Assembly (NCBI GenBank): GCA_945912085.1
Contig: CAMEBJ010000009.1
Location: 1-14,719 of the forward strand
Direction: 5' to 3'
DNA from: an uncultured Bacteroidales bacterium
Lineage (GTDB): Bacteria > Bacteroidota > Bacteroidia > Bacteroidales > UBA932
Length of the DNA: 14,719 nucleotides
Positions 1 through 8,129 of the stretch are shown here, piece after piece (the first letter of the stretch is position 1; each line of letters starts with the position of its first letter). The notes beneath the pieces are model-generated. The model was not told the origin of the DNA and did not search any database. It saw only the letters and a program-made list of their open reading frames with translations. The position numbers and the translations under genes were made by a program.

Positions 1-99
1 ATTAAGGAATATTAAAAAAAATAAGGGATACGAAAAAAATATTAAGAAAAAGAAAAAACATTAAAAAAGAGAAAAAGTTGCACTCCCGACGGGTCAATA
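1..99. other. A-rich, nearly C-free intergenic leader
   Basis: The first ~80 bases are a low-complexity A-rich tract with short ATTAA and GAAAAA runs and almost no C. No reading frame is supported. It lies just upstream of the promoter of the first gene and could be an UP-like A-tract region or the intergenic remains downstream of a gene left of the window. The window edge prevents a decision. Confidence 0.4.
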
Positions 100-132
100 T
101 TTCCGAAAATTACCTGTTTTCACATACATTTG
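100..132 (+). promoter_or_regulatory. Bacteroides-type promoter of the first lipoprotein gene
   Basis: TACATTTG at 125-132 fits the Bacteroidota -7 consensus TAnnTTTG. TTTC at 100-103 lies 21 bases upstream, where a -33 TTTG is expected. Transcription would begin near 139, which leaves only about 10 bases before the ATG at 149 but about 45 before the ATG at 185. This supports the downstream start. Confidence 0.6.
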
Positions 133-170
133 CGCCAACTTTAGGAATATGAAAAGAAGATTCCTTAAAC

Positions 171-176
171 AGGAGG
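171..176 (+). promoter_or_regulatory. Shine-Dalgarno AGGAGG that decides the start
   Basis: A perfect AGGAGG ends 8 bases before the ATG at 185. Strong Shine-Dalgarno sequences are rare in front of Bacteroidota genes, and none of the other genes in this window has one this good. It argues for the start at 185 rather than the in-frame ATG at 149. Confidence 0.6.
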
Positions 177-184
177 GAAAGAAG

Positions 185-1420
185 ATGGGAGAGAATTTTT
201 TGAAAGTGTTGCCGTTCATTTTCTGGGTTGGAATCCTCGGGATGCCGGCGGGATGTTACGGACCGGTTGAACTTGGCAGGGACATCACTTCCCGGCAGCC
301 TTCGGAAATTCCGGGAGGCGGGCAGGGAGGCATTGCTCCGGGAGAATCCGGGGAGAAACGCAAGTCCTTGTTCGTCACGGGTGTGGAATATCCTCAAGGT
401 TACGGATGGTGGCAGAGTCTCGGAAATCCGCCACCCGGGACGGTGCTTTTCCTGATGAAGGACGGGGAAAGAATCTTTGAGACAGATGTCTGTGCGGAGA
501 ATGAGGTGAGTGCGGATGCTGATATGCACCGCTGTGTCGAAGGACATCTGTACACGGATTTTTCCACTGAGTCGGAGACTGTTCTGAAAAGGGACGGGGT
601 GGAGATGTTCAGGTTTCCCGGCAGGGAGATGATTGTCAGTTTCCTTCTTGATTCGGACGATGTCTACACCCTGAGTGTTCCGCGTTCGGGAACCGGGTGG
701 GTTTTCAGAAAGAACGGTGAGGTAAAACTCTACAAGGGCATAGGTTCCCTTTTCCCCTCCGGACTTCATCTTGATGGCGGAAGGGTGTGCTTCGGCTATG
801 AGGACACGATTTCCTCATCTTCGGGAGATTCTTTCAAATGGTTCTTTGCAGTTGATGGTGAAGTGAAATCGATGACTGTCCCGGATGACGTGAGCACGGT
901 TGATGACGCGATGATGGTGGATGGGGAGATTCTCTACATAGCCCATCGCAGGAACGTCCGTCAGGCGGTGCTGGCAAGAGGATTGGACTGCATTGCCTAC
1001 GAACTTTTTGATTATGAGACGATGTCCGGCTGCCGTTTCCTGAAAAACAGGGGAGAGGTGTTTACTTACGCAGTCTCGGGAACGGGCAGTTCATCGACCG
1101 CAAGTTTCTGGAAAATGACTGAAAGGGTTGCGTCATTTCCCCAGTGGATGGAAGCGGTTGCGTGGGACTCGGACGGGAATGAGGTCGTTTCACTTTTTAC
1201 GGACCGCCAGACCGGGGATGTCTCGTTGTGTCGCGGAAGTGACTATCTGAATATGGAAGCGGGCTGCTGTGCAATCTTCGACAGGGCTGTCGCATCTTCT
1301 GACGGCAGGTGCTGTGCTGCCGTGGCCCGCCGGGAGAATCTGGCACCGGCATTGTGGGCAGAAGGAAGGCTCACGGACTACGATTTCAACGGAGTCTTCA
1401 CTTCGGTCAGCTGGTGGTGA
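185..1420 (+). CDS. Putative surface lipoprotein with propeller-like repeats, function unknown
   Basis: Not recognised as a named family. From the ATG at 185 it is 411 residues; an in-frame ATG at 149 would add 12. The N-terminus has a hydrophobic segment (about residues 6-22) ending in a lipobox-like P-A-G-C with Cys24, so it is probably a lipoprotein, followed by a Gly/Pro-rich linker to about residue 58. The rest carries six to eight degenerate units of about 40-45 residues. Each has a G-x-[VIL]-hydrophobic strand followed by a W/F-x-x-[DN]-G-E-type turn (near 86-97, 133-142, 158-181, 197-227, 246-252, 289-316, 331-350, 373-396). This resembles a beta-propeller, but that is inference. It also has many cysteines, including Cys-Cys pairs at 361-362 and 376-377. 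It has its own promoter and lies upstream of the sialidase in the same direction, without clear operon coupling. A role in binding at the cell surface is possible but unproven. Confidence 0.75.
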   Translation: MGENFLKVLPFIFWVGILGMPAGCYGPVELGRDITSRQPSEIPGGGQGGIAPGESGEKRKSLFVTGVEYPQGYGWWQSLGNPPPGTVLFLMKDGERIFETDVCAENEVSADADMHRCVEGHLYTDFSTESETVLKRDGVEMFRFPGREMIVSFLLDSDDVYTLSVPRSGTGWVFRKNGEVKLYKGIGSLFPSGLHLDGGRVCFGYEDTISSSSGDSFKWFFAVDGEVKSMTVPDDVSTVDDAMMVDGEILYIAHRRNVRQAVLARGLDCIAYELFDYETMSGCRFLKNRGEVFTYAVSGTGSSSTASFWKMTERVASFPQWMEAVAWDSDGNEVVSLFTDRQTGDVSLCRGSDYLNMEAGCCAIFDRAVASSDGRCCAAVARRENLAPALWAEGRLTDYDFNGVFTSVSWW

Positions 1421-1506
1421 CCCGGATTCTTCGAATGGAACAAATTACGGATAAGATATAGTGATACATATTTGCTTGCAAACGCCTTTTATTGCCGGAA
1501 ATGTAT

Positions 1507-1514
1507 TACATTTG
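1507..1514 (+). promoter_or_regulatory. Probable -7 box of the sialidase gene
   Basis: TACATTTG matches TAnnTTTG and sits 25 bases before the sialidase ATG. No clean TTTG is present at the -33 distance, so the promoter is weaker or activator-dependent. The 119-base spacer from the preceding gene otherwise shows no clear hairpin. Confidence 0.45.
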
Positions 1515-1539
1515 GCAGGATTAAATCAATAGAACTGCT

Positions 1540-2937
1540 ATGAAAAAGACAGACATCAGAGTCCTGGGGCAGTTTTGCGCCACATTTCTGGCTTCGGCCG
1601 GTCTGCTGCTGGGTTCCTGCACTCCTGCCACAACTGATTCAGATATCCCTAAGGAAGAAACGCCTGGAGACCAGGAAAATCAAGATGAGCCCGGAACCCC
1701 GACGGAAGATGAGGACAATCTGTTCTGGAATGAGGATGGAAGCAGAATCCGCCTGACCCTGTTCGAGAACACCAATCCTGAAATACCTTACAGAATCCCT
1801 GCCTTTGCTGCCTGCAGTGACGGGACCCTGATTGCGGTGGGTGATTACAGATATTCGAAAAGTGACATCGGAGGAGGCCGGATTGACCTTCACTCAAGAA
1901 TATCCACCAACAATGGAAAGAGCTGGAAACCAATCAGGACTGTTGCTGAAGGTTCCGGTCAGCCGGGACACGGCTGCGCTTTCGGTGACGCTTCAATAGT
2001 CTGTGACAGGGAAACGGATGAGGTGCTGATGATGGCTGTATGCGGTTCGGTAGGCTATTTTGATTCGAGCCGTTCAAACACAATAGGTTCGGCGGAGTTC
2101 AGAAGTTACGACAAAGGCCGGACCTGGACTGAGTGGAAAGACAGGACGGAGGACATCTACTCCCTGTTTGACGGAAGTTCAAGTCCTTTGAGCGGATGTT
2201 TCATCACATCCGGAAGGATTTTCCAGAGCCGTCAGATCAAGGTTGGCACCCATTACCGCATCTATCTCGCCCTTTGTGCGAGACCAGGTGGCAACAGGGT
2301 GATTTACAGTGATGATTTTGGGAAGACCTGGAAACCTCTCGGAGGAGCAAATGCCCTTCCGGTTACTGATGGCAATGAGGCCAAATGTGAGGAATTGCCT
2401 GACGGAAGAGTCATCCTGAGCAGCAGGACCGGCAGCGGAAGGTATTTCAATATCTATTCCTACACGGACAAGGCCACGGCTTCCGGCTCCTGGGGAACGG
2501 CCGTCAAGTCAAGTTCGTCAAATAACGGATGCAGTACCACTGACACTTTCGGAACAAATGGTGAGATTCTTGTCCTTCCGGTAATAGAGCAGGCAACGGG
2601 CTCGAAAATTTACATTGCCCTGCAGTCAATACCTCTTGGCCCGAAGCGCTCGAATGTGGCAATCTACTACAAGACACTCAACCCGGATGCGTCCCAGATT
2701 ACCGTCCAGTCCTTTGCGAATTACTGGACAAATTCAAGCACAAGCAGTCCTTTCAAGGTGTCTGAAACCCAGTCAGCCTACTCTACGATGGTGCTCCAGT
2801 CAGACGGCAACATAGGCTTCTTCTTCGAGGAGACTCTCAACCCTGCAGGGAACGGCTACGATCTGGTTTACACCTCCATCTCCGTTGAGGAACTCACCTC
2901 GAACCAGTTCAGACTGGACAGGGACAAAGCTTTGTGA
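1540..2937 (+). CDS. Exo-alpha-sialidase (GH33-type, BNR/Asp-box) lipoprotein
   Basis: Likely neuraminidase that cleaves terminal sialic acids from host glycans at the cell surface or in the periplasm. The N-terminus is a lipoprotein signal ending L-L-G-S-C (Cys27), then an acidic Pro/Glu/Asp-rich linker (about 35-60). The catalytic domain starts with the Y-R-I-P motif (Arg85). Asp-boxes of type S-x-D-x-G-x-[TS]-W are at 122-129, 189-196 and 257-264. The residue set expected for GH33 can be traced: Arg85, acid/base Asp109, Glu280, Arg296 (16 residues later), Arg370, the A-Y-S-T-M tyrosine Tyr414 and a following F-F-E glutamate (Glu430). The enzyme therefore looks complete. Length (465) is normal for a single-domain bacterial sialidase; no separate carbohydrate-binding module is obvious. 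No sialic acid uptake or catabolism genes are in the window. It ends 30 bases from the convergent sufD. Confidence 0.9.
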   Translation: MKKTDIRVLGQFCATFLASAGLLLGSCTPATTDSDIPKEETPGDQENQDEPGTPTEDEDNLFWNEDGSRIRLTLFENTNPEIPYRIPAFAACSDGTLIAVGDYRYSKSDIGGGRIDLHSRISTNNGKSWKPIRTVAEGSGQPGHGCAFGDASIVCDRETDEVLMMAVCGSVGYFDSSRSNTIGSAEFRSYDKGRTWTEWKDRTEDIYSLFDGSSSPLSGCFITSGRIFQSRQIKVGTHYRIYLALCARPGGNRVIYSDDFGKTWKPLGGANALPVTDGNEAKCEELPDGRVILSSRTGSGRYFNIYSYTDKATASGSWGTAVKSSSSNNGCSTTDTFGTNGEILVLPVIEQATGSKIYIALQSIPLGPKRSNVAIYYKTLNPDASQITVQSFANYWTNSSTSSPFKVSETQSAYSTMVLQSDGNIGFFFEETLNPAGNGYDLVYTSISVEELTSNQFRLDRDKAL

Positions 2938-2967
2938 TGATTTGCGGGTTCTGTGGTTCCGACAAGA

Positions 2968-3711
2968 CTACAGGCCCTTTCTGACAGCATCTTCCGTCAG
3001 TTGCAGAAGCGTTTCCCTCTGCTGAGAATCTCTAACACTCTCAAGGACAGGTGCGAGGAAGGAAATCATCTGGAGGGCCCGGGCTTCCTGCTCGGGTATT
3101 CCTCTGGAGCGCATATAGAACTGCTCCTCTTCGTTCAGTCTGCCGACGGTGGCACCGTGAGAGCATTTCACGTCGTCGGCGTAAATCTCGAGCTGCGGCT
3201 TTGTGTTCACCCTTGCATCATCTGAAAGCAGGATGTTGTGGTTCTCCTGGTAGGCCTCTGTCTTCTGGGCATCCTGAGCCACAACAATCTTTCCGTAGAA
3301 ATCCACTTTTGAGTTTCCTCCGGCTATCCCCTTGAAAAGCTGGCGGGAGGTGCAGCGGGGCACATCGTGGAAGACATCGACTGCTATGTTGACCTTCTCG
3401 TCTGCTCCGGTGATGAATATACCCGAAATATTGGCCTGTGCTCCCTCACCCGTCAGCCTGACTTTCAGCGGCAGCCTGCAGTCTGCTCCCGGCAGCACTA
3501 TGATGACAATCTCGGCACAGGCATCGCGCTCAAGAGTGATTTCCTTGGGCAGGCTGCAAGAATCTCCCTCTGCAGGCAATCCCTTTGCAGGGTCGGATGA
3601 ATCTTCCGTCCGGGAGACAGTCTCTCCTCCCAGAACGATGACTTTGCTGAAAGTCCCGTTGGGATTCACTGTAATGCTCTCCGGTCTGGTAAATGTCTCA
3701 CAAGGAATCAT
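2968..3711 (-). CDS. sufD: Fe-S cluster assembly scaffold subunit SufD (short form)
   Basis: SufD partners SufB and the ATPase SufC in the cytosolic SufBC2D scaffold that builds and delivers Fe-S clusters. The 247 residues are the core beta-helix plus the C-terminal helical tail: D-D-x-K-C-S-H-G-A-T-x-G with Cys183 and His185 (positions of E. coli SufD Cys358 and His360), then [13 protein letters not shown]. SufD proteins are usually above 400 residues, and the N-terminal helical domain of about 150-180 residues is missing. The ATG at 3711 overlaps the end of sufC by 14 bases, so the missing part cannot simply lie upstream in frame. The cluster-forming end and SufC-contact tail are present, so it may still work. 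It is the last gene of the unit. No sufS follows; the next gene is the convergent sialidase. Confidence 0.88.
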   Translation of the reverse strand: MIPCETFTRPESITVNPNGTFSKVIVLGGETVSRTEDSSDPAKGLPAEGDSCSLPKEITLERDACAEIVIIVLPGADCRLPLKVRLTGEGAQANISGIFITGADEKVNIAVDVFHDVPRCTSRQLFKGIAGGNSKVDFYGKIVVAQDAQKTEAYQENHNILLSDDARVNTKPQLEIYADDVKCSHGATVGRLNEEEQFYMRSRGIPEQEARALQMISFLAPVLESVRDSQQRETLLQLTEDAVRKGL

Positions 3712-4444
3712 AGCCTTTCTCCTCTATTTCTGCGACAAGTTCCTTGCCGGCGGTTCTGACAATGCGTCCGTCCTTCAATACGTGCACAACGTCTGGCACA
3801 ATGTAGTCCAGAAGCCTCTGGTAGTGGGTAATCACAATTGCGGACTTCTCAGGGGTGTGCAGGGCATTGACTCCCGAAGCGACAATCCTCAGGGCATCCA
3901 CGTCCAGTCCGCTGTCGGTCTCGTCAAGGATGGAGAGCACAGGGTCGAGCATAGCCATCTGGAAGATTTCGTTGCGTTTCTTCTCTCCTCCGGAGAATCC
4001 CACGTTGACCTCTCTCTTGGAAAATTCCGGTTTCATCTGCACGAATGCCATCTTTTCCTTCATCAGTTTCAGGAACTCGGCGGCTTTCATTTCCTCAAGA
4101 CCCAAGGCCTTGCGCTTTGAGTTAACGGCGGTCTTCATAAAGTTTGTGATGGTAACTCCCGGAATCTCAATGGGATACTGGAATGAAAGGAAAATTCCCG
4201 CCCAAGATCTTTCCTCCGGGGACATCTTCAGAAGGTCCTGTCCGAGGAAAGTCACGCTGCCTTCCGTGACGGTGAACTGCTCCCTGCCTGCAAGGACGGC
4301 CGACAGGGTGCTTTTCCCCGCCCCGTTGGGACCCATTATCGCGTGAATCTCTCCCCTGCGGATGGTCAGGTCCACCCCCTTGAGGATTTCCTTGCCTTCT
4401 ATCCCGGCCTTCAGGCCTTTTATTTCCAATAATATCTCGTTCAT
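3698..4444 (-). CDS. sufC: Fe-S cluster assembly ATPase SufC
   Basis: ABC-type ATPase that drives conformational change in the SufB-SufD scaffold; cytosolic. From the ATG at 4444 it has 248 residues, normal for SufC; a TTG two codons upstream at 4450 is in frame but less likely. Walker A G-P-N-G-A-G-K-S is at 38-45, the Q-loop near 89, the signature F-S-G-G-E-K-K-R at 150-157, Walker B S-I-L-D-E at 171-175 followed by the SufC-typical T-D-S-G-L-D, and the switch histidine His207 in I-T-H-Y. It follows pnuC by 13 bases and overlaps sufD by 14, so translational coupling to sufD is likely. Confidence 0.97.
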   Translation of the reverse strand: MNEILLEIKGLKAGIEGKEILKGVDLTIRRGEIHAIMGPNGAGKSTLSAVLAGREQFTVTEGSVTFLGQDLLKMSPEERSWAGIFLSFQYPIEIPGVTITNFMKTAVNSKRKALGLEEMKAAEFLKLMKEKMAFVQMKPEFSKREVNVGFSGGEKKRNEIFQMAMLDPVLSILDETDSGLDVDALRIVASGVNALHTPEKSAIVITHYQRLLDYIVPDVVHVLKDGRIVRTAGKELVAEIEEKGYDSL

Positions 4445-4457
4445 AGTCAAAGATTTT

Positions 4458-5114
4458 TCAAGCGTTTTTTCTGTAAAGTCTGAACCAGGTCACAAGGGAC
4501 CAGACTCCGTTAATCAGGTACAGACTGCACACTATCGGCATAAACACGTGTCCGACAGAAATATGCAGAGCCAGTTGTGTGATGTTGACAAGCAGCCACG
4601 CCACCCAGCAGTCCCATTTCTTCAGGGCCGAGAGGAATTGGGCCACAAGTATGAGCACGGTCACACAGGCGTCGAGGTAGGGTACCGGGTCGGACGGAAA
4701 AACCCCGACGAACCATTTCCCGCCCAGCATACTCAGGAGCCATCCCCAGACTCCGGCCAGCACAAGAACACTGACCACCGCCAGCCCTCTCTGCGGCCAG
4801 GTCAGAAGGCTGACCTTCAGGGCTTTGCTATCCTGCGAACTTTCCTCCTCCTTCTTCGGGTGGGTCCATCTGTAATGCCCGAGTATGTTGATTCCCAATG
4901 AGATGGGCTGGAGAATCAGGCTGGCGTACAGATGTTTGTTGAAGAACATCAGGAAAAGGAGGAAGGTATATATATAACCTAAGTAAAAGTTATATTTGTT
5001 GTTCCTTCCTGCAAGGAAGACGCAGGCAAGGCCGAAGACCGACGTCAGAAGGTCTATCAGCAGCACCGGCGTGTCTGAGCCTATGGTGAATAATGTGTAG
5101 TTCAGCAAGTCCAT
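4458..5114 (-). CDS. pnuC: Nicotinamide riboside transporter PnuC family
   Basis: Inner-membrane facilitator of the PnuC/SWEET-like family, which imports nicotinamide riboside or, in some members, other vitamins such as thiamine; here the substrate is inferred from family only. The 218 residues are very hydrophobic with about seven membrane segments. PnuC features visible are [12 protein letters not shown] early, and [15 protein letters not shown] near 165-179, matching the family's W-x-x-W-x-x-x-N signature. The ATG at 5114 lies 59 bases after the sufB stop, and the TGA is 13 bases before sufC, so it is embedded in the suf transcription unit. Its link to Fe-S assembly is not established. One possibility is NAD supply, since bacterial quinolinate synthase NadA is an Fe-S enzyme. 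No riboswitch was recognised in the 59-base gap. Confidence 0.85.
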   Translation of the reverse strand: MDLLNYTLFTIGSDTPVLLIDLLTSVFGLACVFLAGRNNKYNFYLGYIYTFLLFLMFFNKHLYASLILQPISLGINILGHYRWTHPKKEEESSQDSKALKVSLLTWPQRGLAVVSVLVLAGVWGWLLSMLGGKWFVGVFPSDPVPYLDACVTVLILVAQFLSALKKWDCWVAWLLVNITQLALHISVGHVFMPIVCSLYLINGVWSLVTWFRLYRKNA

Positions 5115-5173
5115 ATTTTCTTAATAAAATCTCTCGTTTCTGTCATTTCGACCGGCCGGAGGGCGTGATCTTG

Positions 5174-6613
5174 TTAACCGACAGACCCCTCAAGGGAGAC
5201 AGAGAGCAGTTTCCTGGCCTCGACCGCAAATTCCATCGGCAGTTTCGAGAGCACCTCCCTGGCATATCCGTTGACAATCAGCCCCACGGCCTCCTCCGGC
5301 GGTATGCCCCTCTGGTTGCAGTAGAAAAGCTGTTCCTCACTGATTTTCGATGTGGTGGCCTCGTGCTCCACGACTCCGGTCCGGTTTGCATTGCGGATGT
5401 CCGGAAAAGTGTGCGCCCCGCATTTGTCCCCGATCAGAAGACTGTCGCATTGGGAGTAATTCCTTGAATTGTCGGCCCCGGGGAGGATGCTCACAAGTCC
5501 CCTGTAGCTGTTCTGGCTGCGTCCTGCCGAGATTCCCTTGCTGATGATCCGGCTGCGGGTGTTCTTCCCGATGTGAATCATCTTTGTTCCCGTGTCCGCC
5601 TGCTGGAAATTGTTCGTGACGGCAACGGAGTAGAACTCAGAGGAGGAATTGTCTCCCTTGAGGATTGTTGAAGGGTATTTCCAAGTGATTGCCGACCCGG
5701 TTTCCACCTGAGTCCAGGACAGATGGCTCCCGCTGCCCTTGCACAGACCTCTCTTGGTCACGAAGTTGAAAATACCTCCGCGTCCCTGCGCGTCTCCCGG
5801 GTACCAGTTCTGGACTGTTGAATATTTCACTTCCGCATCCTTCTCCACGACAATCTCAACCACAGCTGCGTGAAGCTGGTTTTCGTCCCTCATCGGGGCG
5901 GTGCATCCCTCCATATAACTCACATACGAACCTTCGTCTGCTACAATCAGTGTCCTCTCGAACTGGCCCGTGCCCTTGGCGTTGATTCTGAAGTAGCTGG
6001 AAAGTTCCATCGGGCAGCGCACCCCCTTGGGAATATAGCAGAATGAACCGTCGCTGAAAACGGCCGAGTTCAGGGCCGCGTAGAAATTGTCGCCCACCGG
6101 CACGACCGATGCGAGATATTTTCTCACAAGGTCGGGATGCTCCCTGACTGCCTCGGAGAATGAACAGAAAATGATTCCCCTGTCAGACAATTCCTTGCGG
6201 AAGGTTGTCTTGACGGAAACCGAGTCAAAAACCGCATCTACGGCCACTCCCGCGAGGGCCGCCCTTTCGTTCAGCGGGATGCCCAGCTTGTCGAATGTTT
6301 TCTCCAGTTCAGGGTCGATTTCCTTCGGCCTGTCCGAGTCTTTCTTCGGGGCTGCATAGTAAATGATGTCCTGAAAATCGATTTCAGGTATGTCGAGATG
6401 AGCCCAGCGGGGCATTGTCATCTTCTGCCATCTTCTGAAGGCCTCCAGGCGGAACTCCAACATCCATTCCGGCTCCTCCTTCTTTGCGGAAATCAGACGG
6501 ATGATGTCCTCGTTCAGTCCCTTCGGGATGAACTCTTGGTCCACATCCGTCACGAAGCCGTGCTCGTATTCCTTTTCCGCCAGTCCTTCAAGTATTTCCT
6601 TGTCTTTGTCCAT
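5174..6613 (-). CDS. sufB: Fe-S cluster assembly scaffold protein SufB
   Basis: Core scaffold of the SufBCD complex; receives sulfur from a cysteine desulfurase and assembles the cluster with SufD. The 479 residues are full length. The N-terminal helical part holds [10 protein letters not shown] (47-56). The beta-helix includes Y-I-P-K-G-V-R-C-P (193-201) and M-E-G-C-T-A-P (234-240). The cluster site Q-C-D-S carries Cys389, and V-E-H-E-A-T-T-S-K carries Glu418, 29 residues later, the same spacing as E. coli Cys405 and Glu434. Its own putative promoter is in the 117-base gap to recO, so it probably heads the sufB-pnuC-sufC-sufD unit. Cysteine desulfurase SufS and a SufE/SufU partner are not in the window and must be encoded elsewhere. 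Confidence 0.97.
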   Translation of the reverse strand: MDKDKEILEGLAEKEYEHGFVTDVDQEFIPKGLNEDIIRLISAKKEEPEWMLEFRLEAFRRWQKMTMPRWAHLDIPEIDFQDIIYYAAPKKDSDRPKEIDPELEKTFDKLGIPLNERAALAGVAVDAVFDSVSVKTTFRKELSDRGIIFCSFSEAVREHPDLVRKYLASVVPVGDNFYAALNSAVFSDGSFCYIPKGVRCPMELSSYFRINAKGTGQFERTLIVADEGSYVSYMEGCTAPMRDENQLHAAVVEIVVEKDAEVKYSTVQNWYPGDAQGRGGIFNFVTKRGLCKGSGSHLSWTQVETGSAITWKYPSTILKGDNSSSEFYSVAVTNNFQQADTGTKMIHIGKNTRSRIISKGISAGRSQNSYRGLVSILPGADNSRNYSQCDSLLIGDKCGAHTFPDIRNANRTGVVEHEATTSKISEEQLFYCNQRGIPPEEAVGLIVNGYAREVLSKLPMEFAVEARKLLSVSLEGSVG

Positions 6614-6675
6614 ATCTTCTTCCTGCTGAATGTGTCAGAACTGCTCACAAAGCAAACAGCCTGCCAATGCGGGTA

Positions 6676-6683
6676 CAAAATTA
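6676..6683 (-). promoter_or_regulatory. Putative -7 box of the suf operon
   Basis: On the minus strand this reads TAATTTTG, matching TAnnTTTG, 62 bases before the sufB ATG. No TTTG lies at the expected -33 distance. It is the only good candidate in the 117-base recO-sufB gap. No iron- or IscR-type operator could be recognised with confidence. Confidence 0.4.
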
Positions 6684-6730
6684 ATCATTTTCCCGGAACA
6701 TTCCCCGGCATTTGCAAATATGAAAGAAGA

Positions 6731-7384
6731 TTACCCGAACAATTCCCTCAGAACTTTCAGGGAGGCTACGTTGATGTGCGACTCAGTGTGGAATTCAAGG
6801 TATCTGAGCACCCCGTCCGCAATTTCGTTGCGGGCCTTTCCCGAAAGCGGAATCAGCATCGACTCTGCAAAGGGCTCTTTCATAAATCTTTCCACAACGG
6901 CATAATGCCCCTCCACAAATGGCAGAAGGTCTTCTGCCTGTGGGCTGAATCCCAGGGCGACGGCCAGTTCCAGAAGAAACCTCAGATGGAAGTTGCTGAA
7001 GTCCTCCCCGACAGAATCCAGCAGGAGTATGCTCCTTTCGCACCAGTCGAAAAGCCCCTCCTCGTCCACTCCCTCGCGGATGAGCCGGAAGAGCACCTCG
7101 CTGATGAACATCGTCATCGCGTTTTTGTAGAGATTGCCTCTGATGCCGTTCAGGGAATGTCTGAGGGCAAGATTTGATGCAGTGAAGAGATTGGAACGGC
7201 TGCTAGTCGTAATGTCCGCTTCAAGAAGATTCAGAGGCTGGAGCAGGGTCATCACCGCTTTCTTCCCGACACCCCGTACAAGAAAACCCCGCCGTCCGTA
7301 CCTCCTGCTGAGAGTGTGGACAACGACGGCATTCTCACCGTATTTGGTGGTGTGAAGTACAATAAGGTCAGTGTTTTCCGTCAT
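6731..7384 (-). CDS. recO: DNA repair protein RecO
   Basis: RecO works with RecR (and RecF) to load RecA on SSB-coated single-stranded DNA during gap repair and to anneal strands. The 217 residues fit the RecO layout: an N-terminal OB fold (T-D-L-I-V-L-H-T-T-K-Y-G-E-N-A-V-V-V-H-T-L-type start, then G-R-R-G-F-L-V-R-G-V-G-K-K) and a helical C-terminal domain with L-R-F-L-L-E-L-A-V-A-L-G-F-S-P near 133-147. It is slightly shorter than typical RecO and has a single cysteine (near residue 115), so the CxxC zinc motif seen in many RecO proteins is absent. Its ATG lies inside the end of rdgB (17-base overlap), indicating co-transcription and coupling. Confidence 0.9.
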   Translation of the reverse strand: MTENTDLIVLHTTKYGENAVVVHTLSRRYGRRGFLVRGVGKKAVMTLLQPLNLLEADITTSSRSNLFTASNLALRHSLNGIRGNLYKNAMTMFISEVLFRLIREGVDEEGLFDWCERSILLLDSVGEDFSNFHLRFLLELAVALGFSPQAEDLLPFVEGHYAVVERFMKEPFAESMLIPLSGKARNEIADGVLRYLEFHTESHINVASLKVLRELFG

Positions 7385-8009
7385 TTTTTTCCAGCCAGGC
7401 AGCCATAGCCCTCAAGGCTTTGCCTCTGTGGGAGACAGCATTCTTCTGCTCCTCGGAAACCTCGGCCAGCGTCCTGTCAGGATAGTCGTCCGCGATGAAG
7501 ACCGGGTCGTAGCCGAAGCCGCCGTTCCCTGATTTTGCCAATGCAATTTTCCCCTCAAGTGTTCCCTCGAAATAATGTTTCTTCCCGTCAATTATCAGTG
7601 TAACAACACTTTTGAAGCGTGCCGTGCGGGTCACTTCCTTGACTTTCAGCCCAAGTGATGCAGCCATCTGAGCCTCCGTCTGAACAACTGCCAGTTCGTG
7701 AAGCAGCTTGTCCATATTCTTGTTGAAATCCTTGTCCTCCGAAGCGTATCTTGCCGTGTGGACTCCCGGTGCGCCTCCCAGGGCATCAACCTCCAGCCCC
7801 GTGTCATCCGCAAAGCAGGCGCAGTGACATCTTTCCCAGATATATTCCGCTTTCTGGCGCGAATTTGCAGCCAAAGTGTTACCCGTCTCCGGAATGTCCT
7901 CAGTAATACCCATCTGTGCAGGAGTAACGAGCTCAAATCCCCCGCCTAAAATTTCTGATGCCTCACGCAGTTTGCCGCTATTGCCCGTTGCAAAAACCAT
8001 TTTTTTCAT
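7368..8009 (-). CDS. rdgB: Non-canonical purine NTP pyrophosphatase (RdgB/HAM1 family)
   Basis: Hydrolyses ITP, dITP and XTP to monophosphates, keeping deaminated purines out of DNA and RNA; cytosolic. Family motifs are in order: T-G-N-S-G-K (8-13), A-D-D-T-G-L-E-V-D-A-L (67-77) with the metal-binding/catalytic Asp68-Asp69, G-G-A-P-G-V-H-T-A-R-Y-A (78-89), G-G-F-G-Y-D-P-V-F (163-171) and S-H-R-G-K-A (193-198). At 213 residues it is slightly long because an extra segment of roughly 20 residues sits around 107-128, between the N-x-x-K-L-L helix and the R-T-A-R-F strand. The ATG at 8009 gives M-K-K-M. It overlaps recO by 17 bases and is driven by a good minus-strand promoter. Confidence 0.95.
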   Translation of the reverse strand: MKKMVFATGNSGKLREASEILGGGFELVTPAQMGITEDIPETGNTLAANSRQKAEYIWERCHCACFADDTGLEVDALGGAPGVHTARYASEDKDFNKNMDKLLHELAVVQTEAQMAASLGLKVKEVTRTARFKSVVTLIIDGKKHYFEGTLEGKIALAKSGNGGFGYDPVFIADDYPDRTLAEVSEEQKNAVSHRGKALRAMAAWLEKNDGKH

Positions 8010-8041
8010 AAAACTGCTTTTTATTCTCTGTAATTCGGCTG

Positions 8042-8074
8042 CAAAGGTATCAATTCTGCCTGAAATACGGCAAA
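8042..8074 (-). promoter_or_regulatory. Bacteroides-type promoter of rdgB-recO
   Basis: On the minus strand a perfect -33 TTTG (8071-8074) is separated by 21 bases from a -7 TACCTTTG (8042-8049). Transcription would start near 8035, about 25 bases before the rdgB ATG. This is the cleanest promoter in the window. Confidence 0.72.
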
Positions 8075-8088
8075 TTTTCTTAATTTTG
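8054..8088 (+). promoter_or_regulatory. Bacteroides-type promoter of the S41 protease gene
   Basis: TAATTTTG at 8081-8088 matches the -7 box. A TTCTG at 8054-8058 is a poor -33 match 22 bases upstream. The box lies across an in-frame GTG at 8088, which therefore cannot be the true start of the protease. The promoter overlaps the divergent rdgB promoter. Confidence 0.55.
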
Positions 8089-8129
8089 TGCCCTCGACAA
8101 AGTTAGATATTATATATAATATTGAATAT

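Noticed and set aside
110..769. 219-codon minus-strand frame
   Set aside because: It is opposite the first lipoprotein, which has promoter, Shine-Dalgarno and signal peptide; the minus-strand translation has no such support and reads through the promoter.
1465..1474. TACATATTTG upstream of the sialidase as a promoter
   Set aside because: The spacing between TA and TTTG is 4 rather than 2 bases; TACATTTG at 1507-1514 is the better fit.
3332..4120. 262-codon open frame on the plus strand
   Set aside because: It is antisense to sufC and sufD, whose family motifs are unmistakable on the minus strand; its translation is a shadow of high-GC third positions.
5115..5173. Riboswitch before pnuC
   Set aside because: The gap is only 59 bases and I could not draw a conserved NAD+ or TPP aptamer in it.
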